Assembly (NCBI GenBank): GCA_027924585.1
Contig: BSBM01000386.1
Coordinates: forward strand, 7,704,501-7,768,500
From: Larix kaempferi
Lineage: Eukaryota > Streptophyta > Pinopsida > Pinales > Pinaceae
Reading direction: 5' to 3'
DNA length: 64,000 bases
The translations under genes and the position numbers were made by a program. Under the pieces are notes generated by a model. It had not been told where the DNA came from, ran no database searches, and worked only from the letters and a program-made list of their open reading frames with translations. Positions 44,344 through 55,775 of this stretch are shown in pieces (within the stretch, counting starts at the first letter, position 1; each line of letters begins with the position of its first letter).

Positions 44344-46230
44344 GTGAGAAAAGTAGTGACGGGATTACCATATTTGAAGATCGATGATGAAGGCATTTGC
44401 AAAGGATGTGCAAAAGGAAAGAATATCAAGAATCCATTTCCGAAGAGTGATACAAAGACAAAAGGTACGTTGGAATTAATCCATTCAGATGTATGTGGTC
44501 CAATACCCTCCACATCTTTGAGTGGTTATGAATATTATGTTACATTTATTGATGACTATTCAAGAAAGACATGGATATATTTCTTGAAAGAAAAGGATGA
44601 ATTGTATGGAAAATTCAAGGAATTCAAAGCCTTGATAGAGAATAATTCAGAAAGAAGAATCAAGACACTCAGAACAAACAATGGTGGAGAATATACTTCA
44701 AAATATTTTGAAGCTTTCTGTAAAGAAGCTGGAATCAAGAGGGAACTAACTACTCCCTACAATCCTCAACAGAATGGTGTTGCGAAAATAAATAATAGGA
44801 TCATTATGGAAGCAGTGAAGACAATGATACATGATCAAGATATTCCAATGAGTCTATGGGATGAAGCAACAAGGACGAAAGTTTATGTACATAATAGATT
44901 ATCCCATAGTGCCCTTGGATTCAAAACTCCAGAAGAAATGTTCATAGGAAAGAAGCCTGAAGTGAGCCACCTCAAGATATTTGGTTTCCCAATATATGTT
45001 CACATACCAAAAGAAAAGAGAACCAAGTTGGACCTTTCTGGAAAAAATGGAATATTTGTTGGATACTGTGAAGTCTCCAAATCCTTCAAAATATACATTC
45101 CAAGATTTCATCACATGGATATTAGTAGAGATGTAACATTTGATGAAGAAGCAGCTCTCAAGAGATCCAGAAAGTGCCAGCATGAAGAAGTATATGAAGA
45201 AGATGTACCTCTCAGAAATGTAGAAGCTACACCATCCCTCGAAGATGAAACACCAGAAGACCATGATATGCTAGAACCTCAAGAACCTCCCACTATGAAT
45301 ATGTCACGAAAGAGAAAGCCTTCTTGTGAAAGAGAAATTATACAAGAAGTGGAGACGTATGGATCTCCAAAAGGCTACACAAGAGTAAGTAAGAAGCCAA
45401 AGACATTTTCTAGTTATGTGGCTTTGATGTGTGATCTTGTAGATCAAGAACCTACCAGTTATGAAGAAGCTATACAGAAGAAAGAATGGGTAGAAGCAAT
45501 GATGGAAGAATACCAATCAATAATGAAGAATGATGTTTGGGATATATTTCCCAAAACAGAAGGCAAAAGTGTGGTATCTTCCAAGTGGATCTACAAGATA
45601 AAGCATGCATATAATGGAGGTATTGAGAAATACAAGGCAAGGTTTGTGGCTAGAGGATTCTCTCAGAGAGAGGGAATTGATTATGAAGAAACATTTATGC
45701 CAGTAGCAAGGTACACTTACATTAGAACCATCATGGCACTTGCATCCATGATGAAGTGGAGTTTACACCAGATGGATGTGAAGACAACTTTCCTAAATGG
45801 TGTGATTAAGGAAGAAGTGTACATAGAACAACCACAGGAATTTGAAGTTGAAGACAGACAGACTCACGTATGCAAGTTGAAGAAGGCTATGTATGGATTG
45901 AAACAAGATCCTAGATCTTGGTACAGAAGGATAGATAGCCTTTTAACGAGCTTGGGATTTACCAAAAGTAAAGTTGACCCTAACCTTTACTTTAAGGTTA
46001 CAGATGATGAACCTGTCATATTATTATTGTATGTGGATGATTTATTTCTGACAGGAAATGAGAAACAGATTGTAGAGTGCAAGAAGAAGCTCGTTGAAGA
46101 ATTTGAGATGAAATACCTTGGATTGATGCACTATTTTCTAGGTCTGGAAGTATGGCAGAGCTCAGAAGGAATCTTTCTCAACCAGGGAAAGTATGCTGTG
46201 GAAATCCTTAAAATATTTGATATGTTGTAA
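44344..46230 (+). CDS. pol: B integrase-reverse transcriptase, open frame
   Basis: 628-codon open frame. Pre-integrase CKGCAKGKNIKNPF, then integrase core HSDVCGP (first Asp kept), LRTNNGGEY (second catalytic Asp is Asn) and NGVAKINNRI (catalytic Glu is Lys), so strand transfer should be lost. RT follows: [54 protein letters not shown], and YVDDLFLTG with the catalytic Asp pair intact. It ends at TAA (46228-46230), where A2 has MMDCKAMATPM. RT looks competent, integrase does not. Confidence 0.92.
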   Translation: MRKVVTGLPYLKIDDEGICKGCAKGKNIKNPFPKSDTKTKGTLELIHSDVCGPIPSTSLSGYEYYVTFIDDYSRKTWIYFLKEKDELYGKFKEFKALIENNSERRIKTLRTNNGGEYTSKYFEAFCKEAGIKRELTTPYNPQQNGVAKINNRIIMEAVKTMIHDQDIPMSLWDEATRTKVYVHNRLSHSALGFKTPEEMFIGKKPEVSHLKIFGFPIYVHIPKEKRTKLDLSGKNGIFVGYCEVSKSFKIYIPRFHHMDISRDVTFDEEAALKRSRKCQHEEVYEEDVPLRNVEATPSLEDETPEDHDMLEPQEPPTMNMSRKRKPSCEREIIQEVETYGSPKGYTRVSKKPKTFSSYVALMCDLVDQEPTSYEEAIQKKEWVEAMMEEYQSIMKNDVWDIFPKTEGKSVVSSKWIYKIKHAYNGGIEKYKARFVARGFSQREGIDYEETFMPVARYTYIRTIMALASMMKWSLHQMDVKTTFLNGVIKEEVYIEQPQEFEVEDRQTHVCKLKKAMYGLKQDPRSWYRRIDSLLTSLGFTKSKVDPNLYFKVTDDEPVILLLYVDDLFLTGNEKQIVECKKKLVEEFEMKYLGLMHYFLGLEVWQSSEGIFLNQGKYAVEILKIFDML

Positions 46231-46239
46231 TGTAAATCC

Positions 46240-47049
46240 ATGGCCACACCCATGGATACTAACCTAAAGTTGTTAGTTGATGAATCATCAGAGTTAGTGG
46301 ATGTGACTCAGTACAAACAGATTATTGGTTCATTGATGTATCTAACAAATACCAGGCCAGATATTTGCTTTGCTGTGAACAACCTAATTCGGTATCTAGT
46401 TGAGCCTAGATGTGTTCACCTGGTAGCTGCAAAGCATGTGATGAGGTACCTGAAAGGTATGATAGGATTTGGTCTATACTATGTTGGAGATCATGAATAC
46501 AGATTGTATGGTTATACAAATGTAGATTGGGATAGAAGTGTCTCATACAGGAAAAGGACCTCAGGTGGATGTTATTATCTAGGATCCGCCATGATATCAT
46601 GGTTTAGCAGGAAGCAGTCCAGTGTTTCTCTTAGTACAACTGAAGCAGAGTATATAGCAGCATGCTCTGCTAGTTGTGAAGCTATATGGCTTCGAAAATT
46701 GATGTCAGGTATATTTGGCCTGGATGTGGATACCACAATGATTCTATGTGACAACCAGAGTTGTATAAAGATGACGAAGAACCCAGTGTTCCATGACAAG
46801 TCGAAACACATAGAAATATGGTATTTTTACATATGGGATATGGTACAGAAGGGAGCTATAAAGCTCCAATATGTGAGCACTAATGAGCATGTTGCTAATG
46901 CATTGACTAAGCCTCTGTATCGAGTGAATTTTGAGTACTTCTGTGACAATCTTGGTGTGGTTCCAAAACAACCTTCCTCGAAAGGGGGAGTAGTGATGAT
47001 GATGTTGCAGTGGGATTGTATCATACCTGGACTTCATGTCCTAAAGTGA
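46240..47049 (+). CDS. pol: B RT connection and RNase H, open frame
   Basis: Same frame as the preceding ORF, separated by one stop (46228). It carries MATPMDTNLKLL, YLTNTRPDICFAVN, the RNase H start (DWDRS where DWAGS/DWASS is common), RKRTSGGCYYLGSAMISWFS, STTEAEYIAACSASCEAIWL, DNQSCIKMTKNPVFHDKSKHIEI and NALTKPLYRVNFEYF. The last residues past about 46990 run into the 3' non-coding repeats. Confidence 0.9.
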   Translation: MATPMDTNLKLLVDESSELVDVTQYKQIIGSLMYLTNTRPDICFAVNNLIRYLVEPRCVHLVAAKHVMRYLKGMIGFGLYYVGDHEYRLYGYTNVDWDRSVSYRKRTSGGCYYLGSAMISWFSRKQSSVSLSTTEAEYIAACSASCEAIWLRKLMSGIFGLDVDTTMILCDNQSCIKMTKNPVFHDKSKHIEIWYFYIWDMVQKGAIKLQYVSTNEHVANALTKPLYRVNFEYFCDNLGVVPKQPSSKGGVVMMMLQWDCIIPGLHVLK

Positions 47050-47460
47050 TACGCAGACTTTTGTCTCCATGATGTGGTTGGGATTGTATCATCCCTGGAC
47101 ATTAGTCCTAAAGTGATCTGCAGAATTTTGTCTCCTAGATGTGGTTTGGATTGTATCATCCCTATACATTAGTTGTAATGTGGTTCGCAGACTTTTGTCT
47201 CTATGATGTGGTTGGGATTGTATCATAAGTGGACATTAGTCCTAAATTGATCCACATAATTTTGTCTCCGTGATGCGGTTGGGATTATATAATCCCTGGA
47301 CATTAGTCCTAAAGTGATCCATAGACTTTTGTCTCTGTGATGTGGTTGGGATTCTATCATCCCTAGACATTAGTCCTAAAGTGATCCTCAGACTTTTGTC
47401 TCAGTGATGTGGTTAGGATTACATCATCCTTGGACTTATGTCCTAAAGTGAGAGGGATTG
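47013..47460 (+). repeat. B 3' ~67-bp tandem repeat
   Basis: Six to seven imperfect units with GGATTGTATCATCCCTGG, ACATTAGTCCTAAAGTGATC and AGACTTTTGTCTC. The array starts at the end of the RNase H frame. The sequence is unrelated to the A1/A2 arrays, though the position is the same. Confidence 0.88.
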
Positions 47461-47818
47461 ATCATCCCATAATTGGATCATGTGTGTTGCAGGTTATGTT
47501 TCCACAGATGATGTTGTTGTTGATCGAAAGATCAAGAGTTGTTGTAGATGATCGAGAGATCAAGTGTTGTTGTAGACACTCAAGTGATCGAGTGATGCAA
47601 AGATGAAGATCAAATATTAAGACTCAGTTAGTGCTGTAGAAGATGATGCTCCCGTACTGAAGAGGTTGAAGATGTTCCAGTAACTATTCCAGTTGTTGAA
47701 GAAAAATTCCGATGATTTATAGATGTATCACATTGATGTTGTTGATGATGCTCTCTCTCCTTGCTCCTACAGTTGATGTTGTTTTTGTCAGTAGAATACC
47801 CTTCTCGTTAAGGGGGAG

Positions 47819-48380
47819 TGTTGAAATATTGTAACTTTGAAGAATATTCTATTGCATTTTATTATTGCAATTTATTCGGAGATGTTTTTATTCCTCCGTC
47901 GGGATGTTATTATGGTATTTGGTCATCATAGAGTCATGAGGTAAAACCTCCTTTGTAATTCAGGTCGATAGAACCCTCTAGAAAGTAATATTATATTGTT
48001 TTGAGTCTTCCTAGGTAAGTTGGCCCAGTTAAGTTTGTTGGGGTCGACCTAGTTAGTGAAAAAGTCAAGTGGAAGATAAAGTATAAATATGAGTAATGTG
48101 TTCCTCATTCGGACACACACACTCACTTGTGTAATTCGCATATGAGAGAGAGAGAGACATATCTGCAAGGAGAAGAAGCACTTGTTTGGGGTTTTGTATT
48201 TGTATTTTTTATCATCTATATTGAGGACGTTTTGTTGGGTTTTCTTCCCCTAGAGGGTTTCCCAAGATAAATCTGTGTCTATCTTGTGATTGTGTTTCTT
48301 TCAGTAATCCTGTATATGCTATTGTTGTGAAATTGAATTGAATACTGATGTGACCTATCTTAACATATTGAATCTTAACA
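47819..48380 (+). repeat. B 3' LTR
   Basis: 562 bp, TGTTGAAATATTG to CTTAACA, uninterrupted, with TATA (TATAAATA, near 48083). It is preceded by polypurine tract AAGGGGGAG (47810-47818) and followed by TSD ACTTT (48381-48385). Confidence 0.93.
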
Positions 48381-48385
48381 ACTTT

Positions 48386-50006
48386 TTGGGTGTTCATCAA
48401 TGCTTTCTTAACTCATATTGAGCTTATTCATTTACATTCATTATATACTCTTAAATGTTTATGTTAGATATTAATTTTCAATTTAAGCCAAATAATCCAA
48501 TAATTTTACAAAATTCTTACCTTAATATTTTCTCAACCTTATTTGAAAATTACTTTGATTTTTTTTTATATAATTGAGAAAACAAATCTAATCTTACTTT
48601 TTTTGAACTTAAATAAACTCTATTTTATTACGATTCATTTTAAACATATAAATATTATTATGAATCAAAGTCCTATTTTAATAAATGAACTTTATGATAC
48701 ACAATATTTTAAATATTTTTATGAAAAGTTCTTTTGTTATTTTAATTACATTATGCATAAGAGTTTAGCTAAATCTTATGAGCTTAAATTGAGACACATG
48801 AGCTACGAAATTTTCATGAATATCTTAAATTTCTCAAAAGAAAAAGGTATTGGTAATGTTGATTAAGAGATAAGTGGAAGCATTTAAAAGTTACATTTTT
48901 ATACTATATAAACATTGATGCCAATGTAATATGGATTAATGGAACACTTTGGCATATTTTTAAGGCCTAGTAACTTGGAATAAATTCTTTCTAAATTCCT
49001 ATGTGAATAGTGTATAATCTGGTTTTATCACGTTAACCATTAAAAAAAAAATTGAAGTCACTATTCGAAATTATGGAGTTTTATTTTTTATAAAAAGTTA
49101 TGTGTGTGTTTTTTTTAATGTTGAATATTAACTTTGAAAATGTTCTGCAAATAATGCTATGTCTTTTCCTTGCAACGATCTTATTCATAAAATTTACGTG
49201 AATAGATTTGTAGGGAAAAGATGATAACCCCATGTTTCAAAATGAGATCACAAAAATTTGTATATTAACATGATAAAGTTTCTTACTAGAAGGGAGCTTG
49301 TTAACTTAACTAAATAGAGGTTTTTCTTTCTCAAAGATTGATTGATAAGTTCAATAGATTAAACATAATCGTGCACTTTTCAGAGAGATGATTTTGCATG
49401 GAAGATTGCGGGCAAACCAGGAAGAATATGGAAAAATCGTCGAAACCCACTTCCAGAAATTGAATTTTCCAGAAATTGGTTGTGATCAGTTTGGTGTTTG
49501 GTTTAACGAACCAGAGGTTTTGGGGGATTGGATCCTATCCTTCCCACTGTATTTGTTGTATAAATTCAACCTCAGAGATCTGAGGAAGAGGAGGGAGAGA
49601 GGTCTCCAAAGAGTTGAAGAACTTTTATTCTTTTCATTTGGTTTTCTGTTTGTAATTATTTTATGACGGAATGGAGAATACTCCACAGAATTGGAGAAAA
49701 CTATGTTCTTCTCAAAATTTATGTTCTTGTTCCCTTCGTAGTATTTGAATGGAGGTTCTCAATAATAATCTAAGAGGCTCTTTATCAGTTGTTGCTCCAT
49801 GTACAGACCTTAGGGAATTTTTCTTCAACTTCAGTTTCTCCATGACACAATATACTGGTAATCTTTTGATAGAATTTGATTTCTAAGTGATCATGGTTCT
49901 CTTTATCATTTTTTCAAAACCTATCTATGTATATTTGTCCTTGAATCTTATGGTCATATGAACAAATATTTTTATGTTCACCTTTCAAATTAGTGTTATT
50001 TCTGAA
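48386..50006. other. Unassigned intergenic DNA
   Basis: Continuation of the locus interrupted by B. Very AT-rich to about 49370. A 92-codon ORF at 49388-49666 (plus) has no recognised domain and is not called as a gene. Nothing else convincing. Confidence 0.5.
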
Positions 50007-50393
50007 TGTGATGCACCTGCAACAATTAATTAATAAGAATATGCGAAATAGCAGAAATGACAGAACTCAGAATCACTTTTATATTGATCATGGGCCACTT
50101 CGAGGGGGCAACCTCCTTTGAGCAAGCTCAATACAATTAACCTCACGGTGCCTTCAATGATCTCAACACACACTTATATACTAAGTCTATTCCCAATACT
50201 ATGAGTCAAAACCATGGGACATATAATACTACAGGACGACTTACAAAGCATATGCGTCCAATACTATGGGTCAATACTATGGGCTAATATAAACTACGGA
50301 TCAACAAATGCTACGGGACGACTTACAAAGCATATGCGTCCAACAACAATATACTAACATAGTAAAGAGAAGGGTTGACATAGGTTCCTAACA
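50007..50393 (-). repeat. E 3' LTR
   Basis: 387 bp, TGTGATGCACC to TTCCTAACA on the plus strand. Contains an internal duplicated motif CTACRGGACGACTTACAAAG (about 50230 and 50310). Confidence 0.92.
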
Positions 50394-50422
50394 TCCCCTC
50401 TCCCTTAGAAAAAGCTTTGTCC

Positions 50423-50866
50423 TCAAAGCTTTGGTTCGAAAAAGTGTTGCAGAATCTGAAGGAGTGGTTCCTTGGTGGCATCCTCGGGTTGCATTTTGGG
50501 CCACTGATGCCTTTGGAGTGTCAAGGAGGATTGCTTGGAAGGCTGTAGATGAATAAGAACCCTGTCAGCTGCGTGGAAAATGTGCTCAGAATGGTGCTGA
50601 TCGGCTTGTTGTTTCAGGCGAATTATGGCCATGTGAAGATTGTCCTGCAGAATGAGAAGAATCTGATCGCGGTTTCGAAGAACCGAGTCAATTTCCTGAA
50701 CTTGGGAGCTGCTAAGGGTGTATGGAAGAAGAACTGGTGGTGTTTTTCCATAGACTTCTTCATATGGTGTCCTTTGAGATGTGGTATTGTACCACCAGAG
50801 CACTGCTAGGAAATCCATATAAATAGTTGTCCAAAGCTGTGTAGGGATGGGCAAGGGTTTGAGCAA
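50423..50866 (-). pseudogene. pol: E integrase remnant (core deleted)
   Basis: 147-codon frame. The start (LKPLPIPTQLWTTIYMDFLA) matches the beginning of a gypsy integrase core, but it jumps straight to VLWWYNTTSQRTPYEEVYGK, the region after the core, so the segment with the second Asp and the Glu is missing. The rest (ALRNRDQILL-like helix, QADQHHSEHIF, VLIHLQPSKQSS) is the C-terminal part. The D-D-E triad is lost. Confidence 0.85.
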
Positions 50867-51534
50867 TCCCGAAAGGATGACAGGGGTTCCTCGAAAATTT
50901 CAAGGGAAACAGAGTGAAAACAAGGGAGATATGGGGAAAAAAACCGAATTTTATACTTTTTTTTTTTCAGAAATGGATCAGCAACAGCGGTGCGGAAGGG
51001 ATCCGCAACAGATGGATCTGCAACGGCGCGGAAGGGATCAAAAATGGCTGGATCTGGAACGACTTTCAGAATAGATCTGAAACGGCTGGATCTAGAGCGG
51101 AAGTGATCGGCAATAGTTCAACTGAAAATAGATATGGACCCCAGGTATGTACGGCTTCCTAACAGTTCAGGTGTTTCACTCGGCCACCAATGTTGTCTTA
51201 CGGCTTGCGTATTGGGGTAGTACCTCTCACTCCGCGGCTCAAGTAAAACTGATAACCGCTTTTCCACAAACGAAAGCTCTTGGTTTACCTCACGGGTGGG
51301 AACTAGTCAATCAGGTAGGGGTCGTTGCCCTTTTTGCTGGCAGGTCCTCTCAATGGGCCAACTACTTTGGGGTTCCTGTGGTACTCCTCACAATGAGTTT
51401 TAGGGCTTATGCCCAAGTACTTCCCATAGTTAAGCTGATAGGGATTATTCCCAAATCCGAAGCTGCAACGGATGCGAAAAAAAATTTGGCAGAAATTCCA
51501 CCCAACGAGCCCAAGAAAGTGCTCTGATACCAGA

Positions 51535-51921
51535 TGTGATGCACCTGCAACAATTAATTAATAAGAATATGCGAAATAGCAGAAATGACAGAACTCAAAA
51601 TCACTTTTATATTGATCACGGGCCACTTCGAGGGGGCAACCTCCTTTGAGCAAGCTCAATACAATTAACTTCACGGTGCCTTCAATGACCTCAACACACA
51701 CTTATATACTAAGTCTATGCCCAATACTATGAGTCAAAACCATGGGACAGATAATACTACAGGACGACTTACAAAGCATATGCGTCCAATACTATGGGTC
51801 AATACTATGGGCTAATATAAACTACGGATCAACCAATACTACGGGACGACTTACAAAGCATATGCGTCCAACAACAATATACTAACATAGTAAAGAGAAG
51901 GGTTGACATAGGTTCCTAACA
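51535..51921 (-). repeat. E 5' LTR
   Basis: 387 bp partner of 50007-50393, followed by the TSD copy CTGAA. Confidence 0.92.
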
Positions 51922-51926
51922 CTGAA

Positions 51927-52829
51927 TCTGTTTTAATGGTTATACACTACATGTGATGATTAATTTTCATTATCATTAGTATGAATTGTATAATTACTTT
52001 AATAGATTATGTTCTAAATCTTGTAGATTATTCTCAAAATAGTTCATGTCTATGACTATCTCATATTCAACTATGAAATGACATTTATAATATTAATTTG
52101 CTCATGCAGGATAGATTAGGTAGAACAAATTTAAGTCTTAAATTAGAATTGGAATTTTATTTAGTTGTGAAAACCTATAGAAAATTAGCAGTTGTTAATA
52201 TAGTTGTAGTTTTAAAGCTACTAAATTTTTGTGTTATGATTAGATTAGAATATATCTTTGTTAACAATCTAGTCTAGTTTATTTTTATTTAGTTTGAATA
52301 GATAGGAACTAACAACACAACTAATTATTAAAATCTTATTGTGAGACTCTCTTGTTGAGAGCAAATTCATATAGGCATCGAGGCCTTTGTTCCCACGAGA
52401 AGGCTATTCCAAACACAAAAAGGGATGCATTAAGCACTTTGTGTGGGCTATTTCTCCTTGCTGGCCTCAGGATGAAAATCCGGTCAACAGATTGATTGGG
52501 ATCAATTATCTTTTATAGAACTTGAATGGGTTTCTTGAATCTACCATTGCATATAAAACATCCCTCAAATTTGTGCACCAACCTAGGTAAATTAGAGATT
52601 ACAGGCTAATGCACAAGCCCTACAAAGAATGCCAAAGCCGAGAGAGTAGCGATCAATCCAGAGGGAGAGAGCTCAAGCAAACATAGAGCTCTTATGCAAA
52701 TGAAGAAAACACATGCAAATGCATAGCACACAAGCAAATGCAGGGCACACTAACACAAGGGAGATTGCACACGCAAAAATAGTGTAGAGTCAACAATTAG
52801 TTTACCTCTATAGGGTAAACTAGAGCTTA
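51927..52829. other. Unassigned intergenic DNA
   Basis: AT-rich to about 52340, then mixed sequence with short repeats of GCAAATGCA/CACACAAGCAAATG near 52690-52760. No ORF or RNA gene recognised. Confidence 0.5.
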
Positions 52830-53215
52830 GCGGCTAATGGTTAAAGGATTTATGTAAACAATTAAAGAACTTAAGGGGTTTAGCGGCTAGGGGTTTTAGG
52901 GGTAAAGGGATTTAGGGATTTGGGCTTAGGGGGTTATGTTTTAAGAGGTTAGGCATTAGGGGCTTAGGTGTTATAGCGTTAAGGGCTTAGGGCGTTAGAG
53001 GATAAGGACACCAATGAGGGGAGATAAGGGGTTAATTAAGGGACTAGGGATTTAAGGAGTAATATCTTAATAGGTTAAGAAATTTAGGGATCGACTATTA
53101 ATGGGGTAAGGGTTAAAGTGGTAAGGGATTATGTGCTAAGGTCTTAGGTGCTTAGGGGTGTATGGATTTAGGGGGTTTGGGACTTAGGAATTATGGTTTT
53201 AGGCCTTTAATTTCC
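52830..53215 (+). repeat. Degenerate telomere-like TTTAGGG tract
   Basis: About 380 bp dense in variants of the plant telomere unit (TTTAGGG, TTAGGGG, CTTAGGGG, TTAAGGG, GGTTTAG), all with G-rich units on the plus strand. Spacing is irregular, so it is an old or seeded interstitial tract, not an intact telomere array. Confidence 0.65.
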
Positions 53216-53352
53216 TTCCTTCATTATTCCTCTCTCCAACTCCTTAAATTTATGTCCCTTCCCCCCCTCTTGTATCTCTTCTCTCTCTCTCACCCCCTTT
53301 ATCTCCATTCAACATACACATAAGTTATGTTGTTCATAACACTCAAGTGTTG

Positions 53353-53386
53353 TTATTTACATAACTCTTGATTGTTATGTAAATAA
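53353..53386. repeat. Perfect 13-bp inverted repeat
   Basis: TTATTTACATAAC (53353-53365) and GTTATGTAAATAA (53374-53386) are perfect complements around an 8-base loop. A third partial copy (TTATGTAAATAATA) follows at about 53400. Could be the trace of a small inverted-repeat element; no function assigned. Confidence 0.6.
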
Positions 53387-53419
53387 TACCGCTCGATCAT
53401 TATGTAAATAATAACATTG

Positions 53420-55770
53420 AGCATTTTGCAGATACAAAAACGCTCGAGCATTTCTTCTGAGACCAAGCACGCAAAAAAATAATTTAATTTTAACATAACG
53501 CGCGAGCGTTCCTTACCGCCTAAAATGCACCTCCTCATGCGCCCGCGTGCCATCCACGGTTCTATGTGGTTGGTTCAAACTTACCAAACATGTGCTATGG
53601 AATGTGATAAACCATAGCTAATTGGGCATTTCCACCATTTTTCTCAATATGCCCGTCTTTCACCACTCCTTACAGCATGACATACACAACCGTTTTTGAC
53701 AAAATTTTAGGCATAGATATAATTTTTTATGTAGATTCCAAATATGTAATTTAAAAAAATATATACATTGATTTTTTCTATTTTTTTCTTAATTTTCTTG
53801 TATCATCACTCATTAAGTCAAAAAACAAGTTGTTAGTGTTTCTTCCGTAACTTTTTTCATTTCACAACCATTTAAAAAAAAATTGTATGTTGCACTAGTA
53901 GACACTGACCTCTACATGCTATAAAAAATCCAAGTCGAAATGATTGCATTAAGACCTTCAAATGTTGCACCCACATTTGACGTACCGTTCTCGAGGTTTG
54001 ATCACTTAGATAATTAAAAATAAATAAAAATTAAACAATTAATTTTGGAAAAATAGTGTTGCACTAGTTCTACGTGTTCTCTACATGTATACCAAATTTT
54101 GTAGTTAGAAACCATCATTTAGTCATTCGAAGGATGCACCCACAAAAACATATACCTTATCATTTGCCAAAAAAATAAAAAAGTAATTGTTAGAAAAGAT
54201 GAAATTTGACATAGTTGTGTAAATTTTCAATACATAATACTTATATATTCAGAACCATGATTCAATTTCCTACATTTAATCTTTTTTACTGAATGCAAGA
54301 TATCTTGTGCAAGTATCTCAAAAAATCCATGTAAGTTGAGGGATTCCTGATTTTTCAGTTTTCTATTGCATCTAACGCACTAAAAGTGACCCTCATTAGC
54401 TTGCACTCACCCTTGTGTTTTCACCTAATTAGAGAATTCAACTCACCATTAATGGAATTAACATATAGAAATTTCACATGGAAAGGGGAATTTCGTTGTA
54501 TGGACTAGAGGTAGATGCCATTATACCAATAATTCCATCTGTGAAATGGGAGGTCCATGACTGGTCTATACAAGATGATTCACTGTGGGGTGAATCTCTG
54601 ATGATAGAATACAAATACCAAAATTCAGCATAGGTCAAATCATATTGATGAACCTTTAAAATAGATTCATCTTTCTTTTATGACTATTAAGAAACAACAC
54701 CCTTAGCTATGGTAGGAAAGATATATTTCAAGAACCAACCTGGAAAGAAGTGATGTTAACATCTAAATGTGACCCCAATGGATATCAACCCTTAATATCA
54801 ATTCCTTGTCCCATTGTTAGGACCTCCAGTCTAGACTCATACTCAAGATCCCCCTTTTCAACAAGGGTATTTTCATGCTCAATAGAACACACTCACTCTG
54901 CCTATGCCAAATAACCAAACTACATAGCCTAAACATACTAAGAAAAAGAACAAGGGGAAGAACAAAGAAAAAACCATGACCTAGAAGGTGGGGGACAAAC
55001 CCCTAGCCTTTTTGATAATATTGGAGGTGACCCAAGCCCTGCAAATTAATATCCTAATTAACTCACCAAGAAGGGAAAGAATCCTCAATTATAGACTAAT
55101 GCTATGTGCTCCTTTTTTGGAGTCTATGAATATTATACCCATCATTATCCACACCTCGCAAAGCTCAACAACTATGAGATGAGGTCAACAAGCCTGGTTG
55201 TTGATGAAATTTTGTAGGTTATGTCCAACAAGAGGAAGGGGGCTTCATCTCCTACTCCTATTGACAAGCCTTGCAGGGAAGTGAGTCTTACTCCATGAGT
55301 AAAGTAATTCAAGGAATCTTGGTTTGTTCCCTAGATAAGGGTTCCATTTCCTAGGGTAATGTAGCATTGAGCAATAGGTCTAGTACTCTAGAATTCACTT
55401 CGTTAACCGACCAAATCTTTATCTTCTTTCTTACAATGTGAGGGGGATGACAACCTAACAACATAACCATTTTTTCTGGGGCATTTTACATAAGGTTTAC
55501 TGAGATGCATTATTTCTTGAGGTGAAGTTTTTTGTTCGATGGTGAAGCACCTCCTTTTATGTTGTTATTTTCTGAGGTAAAAAAAAACTAAAAAATTGTT
55601 TTATTTGAGCATGCAACTATTTTGAAGGGGAGGTTGCATTAGAGAGTAGTTTTGCTAAGAAATTCTAGATCTTTGGTCCTATCTAAGCACACAATAGTGT
55701 GCAACAAGGTTTGAGGATTTCATTCTTGTTTGTTGTTTGGAAACATAGGTGCAAATATGTTTTTGAAAAT
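53420..55770. other. Unassigned intergenic DNA
   Basis: AT-rich. Short ORFs (for example 54988-55182) have no recognised domain. No paired repeats or TSDs found. Ends at the left TSD copy GAGGG (55771-55775) of F. Confidence 0.5.
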
Positions 55771-55775
55771 GAGGG

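Larger units (their letters stand above)
10056..48380 (+). mobile_element. Copia LTR retrotransposon B (host of nest)
   Basis: Ty1/copia element on the plus strand whose own sequence is cut into pieces by later insertions (D at 10523-21329 and C, containing A2, at 21785-42900). Its pieces are 10056-10522, 21330-21784 and 42901-48380, about 6.4 kb once the insertions are ignored. The 5-bp TSD ACTTT is at 10051-10055 and 48381-48385. The 5' and 3' LTRs match, the primer site follows the 5' LTR and a polypurine tract (AAGGGGGAG) precedes the 3' LTR. It encodes Gag, protease, integrase, RT and RNase H in copia order. Confidence 0.93.
50007..51921 (-). mobile_element. Deleted gypsy element E
   Basis: 1.9-kb element: LTRs of 387 bp at 50007-50393 and 51535-51921, TSD CTGAA at 50002-50006 and 51922-51926. 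A tRNA-iMet primer site lies at 51521-51532 (minus, two bases from the LTR) and a polypurine tract (minus AAGGGAGAGGGGA) at 50394-50406. I count about eight substitutions between the LTRs (near 2%). The inside holds only a 5' leader-like region and an integrase remnant. A deletion derivative that must rely on proteins of a full-length relative. Confidence 0.93.

Noticed and set aside
49388-49666. 92-codon ORF between B and E
   Set aside because: No recognised domain, no supporting repeats or promoter; could be chance in AT-rich DNA.
51147-51527. 126-codon plus-strand ORF in E
   Set aside because: Antisense to the leader of E and containing no recognised domain.
54988-55182. 64-codon ORF
   Set aside because: Short, no domain; surrounding sequence has many stops in all frames.
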